A DNA stretch of 64,000 nucleotides from positions 7,877,864 through 7,941,863 of the forward strand of contig OZ024790.1 in NCBI GenBank assembly GCA_964017065.1, in the 5' to 3' direction. Below the pieces are notes generated by a model. The model worked only from the letters and a program-made list of their open reading frames with translations, searched no databases and was not told where the DNA came from. Positions within the stretch are counted from its first letter, which is position 1; each line of letters begins with the position of its first letter. Source of the DNA: Haliclona indistincta. Taxonomy: Eukaryota > Porifera > Demospongiae > Haplosclerida > Chalinidae. The translations under genes and the position numbers were made by a program. This document shows, piece after piece, positions 59,401-64,000 of this stretch.

Positions 59401-62400
59401 CCAATCCACACCTGACTGATGCTCATGGTCGCACTTCACTACACATCAGCTGTCAGAGAGGTTTTCTGCCAACTGTCAAGCTCCTAGTGAACAAGCATGA
59501 AGGTGACTGCATGAAGAAAGACACAATGCATGGAGTTACTAGCCTCCATCTTGCTTCAGCTGGCGGTTTCCTCAGTGTAGTCAAGTTTATTTGCTCACAA
59601 CAGAGCACAGATGTTGATGTTTTAGACAATCATAAACGAACTCCGCTAGACTATGCTGTACAAGATGGTCACAAAGATATTGTTCAATATTTGGTTGTAG
59701 AGTGTAAGTGTGACACAAAACACCAAGATGCCAATGGTGTTAGTCCCCACGAGCTTGCAACTGCTCTAGGAAACTCTACGATAATCAAGCTCCTTGAGGG
59801 TCAAGCTGACAATGAACGCCCTGAAAGTGTTTCTCCACTGAATAATCTTGATATCGAGACAACTCCTCCTCCAGAAGATGTGAATGCCAGCACAACCAAG
59901 CAAGATAGTGCTATTAACAGACAAGAGAAAAAGCAACAGAGAGATCACAGTGACTTACTGGATTCCATACTTGGTCGCAGAAGAGGAATAATACCACGGA
60001 TGCTGGCTATCAAAGGAGATCTGGACAAACTCAAAGCTGTTCTAACCTCCTCCGGTTCCAGTGCAGTAAGGGAGATCGGGTTGGAGGGAGAGCTTCTAAT
60101 ACACAATGCAGCTTTTGCAGGTCACTTTGAAATTGTGAAGTACTTGGTTGAAGAGTGGGACAGCCCTTTGAATGAGCAGGACAACGATGGCCACACTGCC
60201 TTTCACAATGCTGCCCATGAAGGGTTTGTGGAGATTGTCCAATACTTGGCTTCTCGACCAGGCTGCAATACAACAGTTAAAGACAAAAATGGACGCATCC
60301 CTCTTCACTACGCTAGTCAGAATGGTCATTACGATGTTGTGAAGCTACTTTTGGAGAAATATGGCGGTAACAGTTTGGCTGAAGACAAGACAGGTGTGAC
60401 CCCTATTCAGCTTGCAGCTGGCAGAGGCAATCTTATGATTTTAAAAATGATGATTGAACAATTTAAAGCTTCTCCTAGACACGCAGATCATGATGGGCGG
60501 ACTCCTGTACACTCCGCTTCTCAAGAGAAAGAAGTGGAAGTGGTCAAGTATCTTGTGCTTGAGTGTGGCTGTGACTCCACACAGAGAGACTTTAAACACT
60601 CAGTCACACCGCTTCATCTTGCTGCCAGCAGCGGCTCTCTGGAATTGGTCAAGTTTCTGTGCTCTCAACCTGCCTGCCAGCCGGACTGTGGTGACAAGTA
60701 CCAGCGTACTCCACTTCACTATTCGTGTCAAAACAGCCATGTAGAGGTAGCAAAGTATCTCATCACGGAGCGCAAATGTGATCCCTTCAGCAAAGATCAT
60801 CACGACATTACTCCAGCTGAGTTGGCTGCAGCTGTGGGTGCTGTTAAGATAGTAAATTTTCTCCACAATCAAAATTTTTCTCTCTCTCCTTCTAATAATT
60901 CTGGCAATGCTGACCAATCTAGCTATCTAATGCTTCATGCTTTGTCAGCCAGTGGTGATGTGTTGAAGCTAAAAGAAGCTATCGGTGATCGTACAGTCGA
61001 CCAATTACCACTAGGTCCCAAGAAAGAAACCTTACTACATCATGCATGCTTTACAGGATCTTTGGAAGTGGTGAAGTTCCTTGTGCAATTAGGAATTGAT
61101 CTAAAGCATCAAGATGAAGACGGTGATACGCCGCTTCACGTTGCTGCTTTGAAGGGTCACGTTGAAGTGGTTGACTTCTTGCTGAAGCAGAACATGTGCG
61201 ATGTCGCTATATTTGACAAGGTTGGTCACCTCGCTCTGCACTGTGCTTGTCAGAGTGGTAGTATGAGTATAGTCACTAGTCTAGTGAATCTGGACCAAAG
61301 TACTGCCAACACTCAGAATAAAGAAGGCACTACTCCTTTACAAATGGCTGCTTTTAGTGGTCATCTTGAAATTGTCAAATATCTAGCATCTCTTGGTGAC
61401 GATGTCGTCAAACCTGGAACTCCAGATAGAAATGGGAGGACGGCTTTACACTGTGCTTGTCAAGAAGGACACACTGAGATTGGGCGTTACTTGATTGAAG
61501 AGTGCCGTCTTGAATGCATGGCTGAAGACAGCAAGATGCAAGTAACTCCTCTCCACTTGGCTGCCAGAAATGGACACCTAGACTTGGTCAAGCTCATCTG
61601 TTCTCAGCCCTCTGTTAATCCTGATATAGGTGACAAGCGTGATCGCACAGCCCTTCACTATGCCTGCTTGAGGGACCACATAGATGTGGTAAAGTATCTC
61701 GTTGAAGAGCGTGACTGTAACCTCAACTTACAGGACAACAATGATATCTCTCCTCTAGAGCTTGCGATGATGTCTGGTGCAAGAGTCATGACTTATTTAC
61801 AGCAATCTAATCGGCTTCCTTCTTCTTCCTCCCAAGATGACAGTCTGTTAAGTTCTTCAGCTCCGTCTTTGATGGTTCACAAAATGATAATCGACAAAGA
61901 TCTCGCTTCACTGAAGTCACTCATTGGTACCTTTCCTCAGAGAGCTCACGGTGCTGAGGGAATTCAAGGAGCTACTCCATTACACATTGCCTGTGCGTGT
62001 GACAGCCTAGAGATTGTCAAGTACCTTGTCACTGAATGCAAAGTCGACTGCAACGCTGCTGACAAAGATGATCGCACACCTCTTCATTTAGCAGCCCACG
62101 ATGGTTACAGTGGTCTTGTCAGATTCTTAGCATCTCAACGATGCAATCTTTATCCTAAAGACAAGTTTGGTCGTATACCTCTGCACTATGCTAGCCAGAA
62201 TGGTCACCTCGCTACGGTTGAGGTGCTTGTCAGAGATTTCCAGTGTGACTGTAGCGTCTTGGATCAAAATGGAATATCGCCAGCTAACCTAGCAGCCGAG
62301 TGTGGTCACCTTGATGTGATGAGATTTCTTGTCACTATCGGAAAAGCTGATCCCAAGCTCAAAGATAATAACGACCGTACTCCACTCCACTATGCTAGTC

Positions 62401-64000
62401 AGGGCAACTATATGGATGTTGTAAAGTACCTCGTGAATGAGTGTGACTGCAAGTCACTATCCAGCAGCTCAGAATCTAATACAGTCACTCCTCTTCATCT
62501 AGCTGCTGAGAATGGGCACACTGAACTAGTCAAATTTTTCTGTTCTCTACCAGAGACTGTTCCCGACTTGCAGGACAAAAATGGTCGTACTTGCCTGCAC
62601 TATGCCTGCCAGGAAAATCACCTAGAGATTGTCAAGTATCTGATGCTGGAACACAAGTGCAACCCAGCACAAGGAGACAACAAGAAAATCACTCCACTTG
62701 CACTGGCAATGGCTAAAGGATGGACAGAGATCGTTCAATTCATCGAATCTCATGCTGATGTTGATCTCTTTGCAAAAGACGACTCAGGAAAGCCTCAAGA
62801 TTGGTTCCAAAACACAGCTAACCTATCTGTTAACCTTGCTATTCGTAGTATGGCTGTGAAGGGGGATTTAGAAGGCCTGAAGAAGTTGCTTGCCGACAAA
62901 GATAAGAAGATAGTGCTGGAAAATGGCCCTCAAGGAGAGAAGGTTCTTCATGATGCATGCTATGCTGGTAAGCTTGCTGTAGCGGAGTATTTGGTGAACG
63001 AATGTCCGTGTGAGTTGAATAGTCAGGACGAAGAGGGTCACACTGCATTGCACAATGCCGCACATCAGGGACATGCTGATGTCGTGAAGTTCTTGCTGTC
63101 TTTTAATGAGTGTGAAATTGCAGTGCTTGATGAGAATGGGCGTGTTCCCGTCCACTTTGCTGCTCAGAATGGACACCAAGATGTTGTTTCTCTGCTCATG
63201 AATGCAGGAAGCTCAGTTGTTCTTGGAGACGAGAAGGGCATTACACCAGTTCATCTTGCTGCCTTCTCTGGTCATGTCTCTATTCTGAAACTTATGATGT
63301 CAAGAGAGAACGTTACTCCTCAATTGGAGGACAGTAATGGCCGTACACCACTACACTGTGCTAGTCAAGAGGGTCATATTGAAGCGATCAGGTATCTACT
63401 GGAGAAAGGCGCTGACCACCTAGCAAAGGACAATGCTCACTCTGTCATGTGCATTCACCTAGCAGCCAATAACGGCCACATAGACATCATTGAGCTTCTT
63501 TGTTCACAGCCAGGCTCTCAGCCTAGTTCACCTGATAAGCATGGTCGTACTCCTCTTCACTATGCAAGCTTGTCCGGACACTTGGCTGCTGTAAAGTACC
63601 TTGTGGAAACTAAGAAATGTGATGTGTCTGTCACTGATAATACGGGACTTACTCCTTTAGAGCTGGCTATGGTCAAGCAGAACACGTCTGTAGCAGACTA
63701 TCTGAAGCAAGTGATGGATTCCAAAGGAGAAGAACCTGAAAATTTGAATCTGTTTAAGAAAGGAGACGCCTGGGTACAGTCTGCTCTGAAACAGAACCCT
63801 GCTGATCTCTCCATCCGTGCACTAGCAATCGAAGGAGATCTTACACAGCTGAAGAAAGTCTTGAAAGCCATGAGTCCAGAGCGACAGAAACAAGTATTAA
63901 ACGGCAAGGGGATTCAAGGAGAGAGCATTGTACATAACACAGTCCTCGAGGGTCACCTCCACATTGTTCAGTATCTTGTGGAAGAGTACCAGGTTGACAC
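53410..64000 (+). CDS. Giant ankyrin-repeat protein, more than 3290 aa, continues beyond window
   Basis: Exon 1 (53410-53420) gives MGQ plus two bases; after a 719-bp intron, exon 2 starts at 54140 (GG + C) and stays open to the window end, 9861 bp without a stop. The product begins MGQGQFKDLFSGGLEGLATA and contains on the order of 80 to 90 ankyrin repeats of the form GRTPLHYACQNGH..VVKYLVEEC.CD. A Glu/Lys-rich linker (EKVEAVKEREKASEEREKAE) follows the first four or so repeats. From 55281 on, a GDLxxLKxxL cap recurs at 56555, 57525, 58539, 60015, 60954, 61896, 62862 and 63834, each preceded by a Ser/Asn-rich spacer, so the protein is a chain of modules of mostly about 315-340 residues. There is no signal peptide and no other domain within the window. 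Presumably a cytoplasmic scaffold; unrelated to the DD-ANK genes beyond the repeat type. The short first exon is inferred from phase, sequence fit and splice sites. Confidence 0.88.
53421..54139. other. Intron 1 of the giant ankyrin gene
   Basis: 719 bp with GT (GTGAGT) and AG (CTCTTGCAG) ends. A 62-codon antisense frame at 53574-53762 matches nothing. If exon 1 is wrong, an alternative first exon could lie in this interval. Confidence 0.6.
55281..64000 (+). repeat. Higher-order module repeat inside the giant ankyrin exon
   Basis: The distances between successive GDLxxLKxxL caps are 1274, 970, 1014, 1476, 939, 942, 966 and 972 bp. Five of the eight intervals lie within 939-972 bp and a sixth is 1014 bp. 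Two longer modules hold additional ankyrin repeats. Each module has a Ser/Asn/Asp-rich spacer (for example SSNNLSSDQPSLGQS), the cap, then a G..xLHxAAxxGHxxIVKYLVEEC start and roughly eight repeats. Confidence 0.85.

Overview
The window looks like nuclear DNA of an animal, most likely a demosponge of the Amphimedon type. The signs are spliced genes with GT/AG introns (often short), genes packed head to head or tail to tail at 30 to 330 bp, ankyrin proteins with a death domain, and animal gene families (PGAM5, TTC39, MMACHC, an LRRK1-like Roco kinase, TOE1, KRI1). The species call is inference; the gene families are read from spliced translations.

Layout. Positions 1-17093: six tandem, same-strand, intronless genes for proteins with an N-terminal death domain, two conserved middle regions, about ten ankyrin repeats and a conserved tail (DD-ANK). 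Copy 1 is a pseudogene cut by the window edge; copies 2 to 6 are open. The spacers hold an orphan promoter and two decayed gene tails. Positions 17781-22473: three tandem three-exon PGAM5 genes. Positions 22474-25742: intergenic DNA, a 200-N assembly gap and a 46-bp minisatellite. Positions 25743-36191: twelve exons of a TTC39 gene without its N-terminal part. Positions 36587-38963: a secreted, probably GPI-anchored Cys-rich protein. Positions 39863-40684 (minus): MMACHC, facing an LRRK1-like Roco kinase (40827-48003, plus). Positions 48736-50272: TOE1, ending 30 bp from the minus-strand KRI1 gene (50303-53077). Position 53410 to the window end: a giant ankyrin gene with one exon open for more than 9.8 kb.

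Mobile and repeated DNA: a TA-flanked, pogo/Tigger-like MITE family with a nested self-insertion, a second palindromic MITE family, a TAA-flanked Harbinger-like MITE and a large fold-back element in one PGAM5 intron, plus several minisatellites and microsatellites.

How the parts relate. The DD-ANK array shows active turnover: pseudogenisation, promoter exchange, homogenised blocks, and one gene (copy 5) whose sequence and flanks fit a single unequal crossover between copy-4-like and copy-6-like genes. Its domain plan suggests death-domain signalling adaptors or sensors with variable ankyrin faces, but no ligand or partner can be read from DNA. The other genes are mostly housekeeping: cobalamin processing (MMACHC), RNA 3'-end trimming (TOE1), ribosome assembly (KRI1) and mitochondrial phosphatase (PGAM5).
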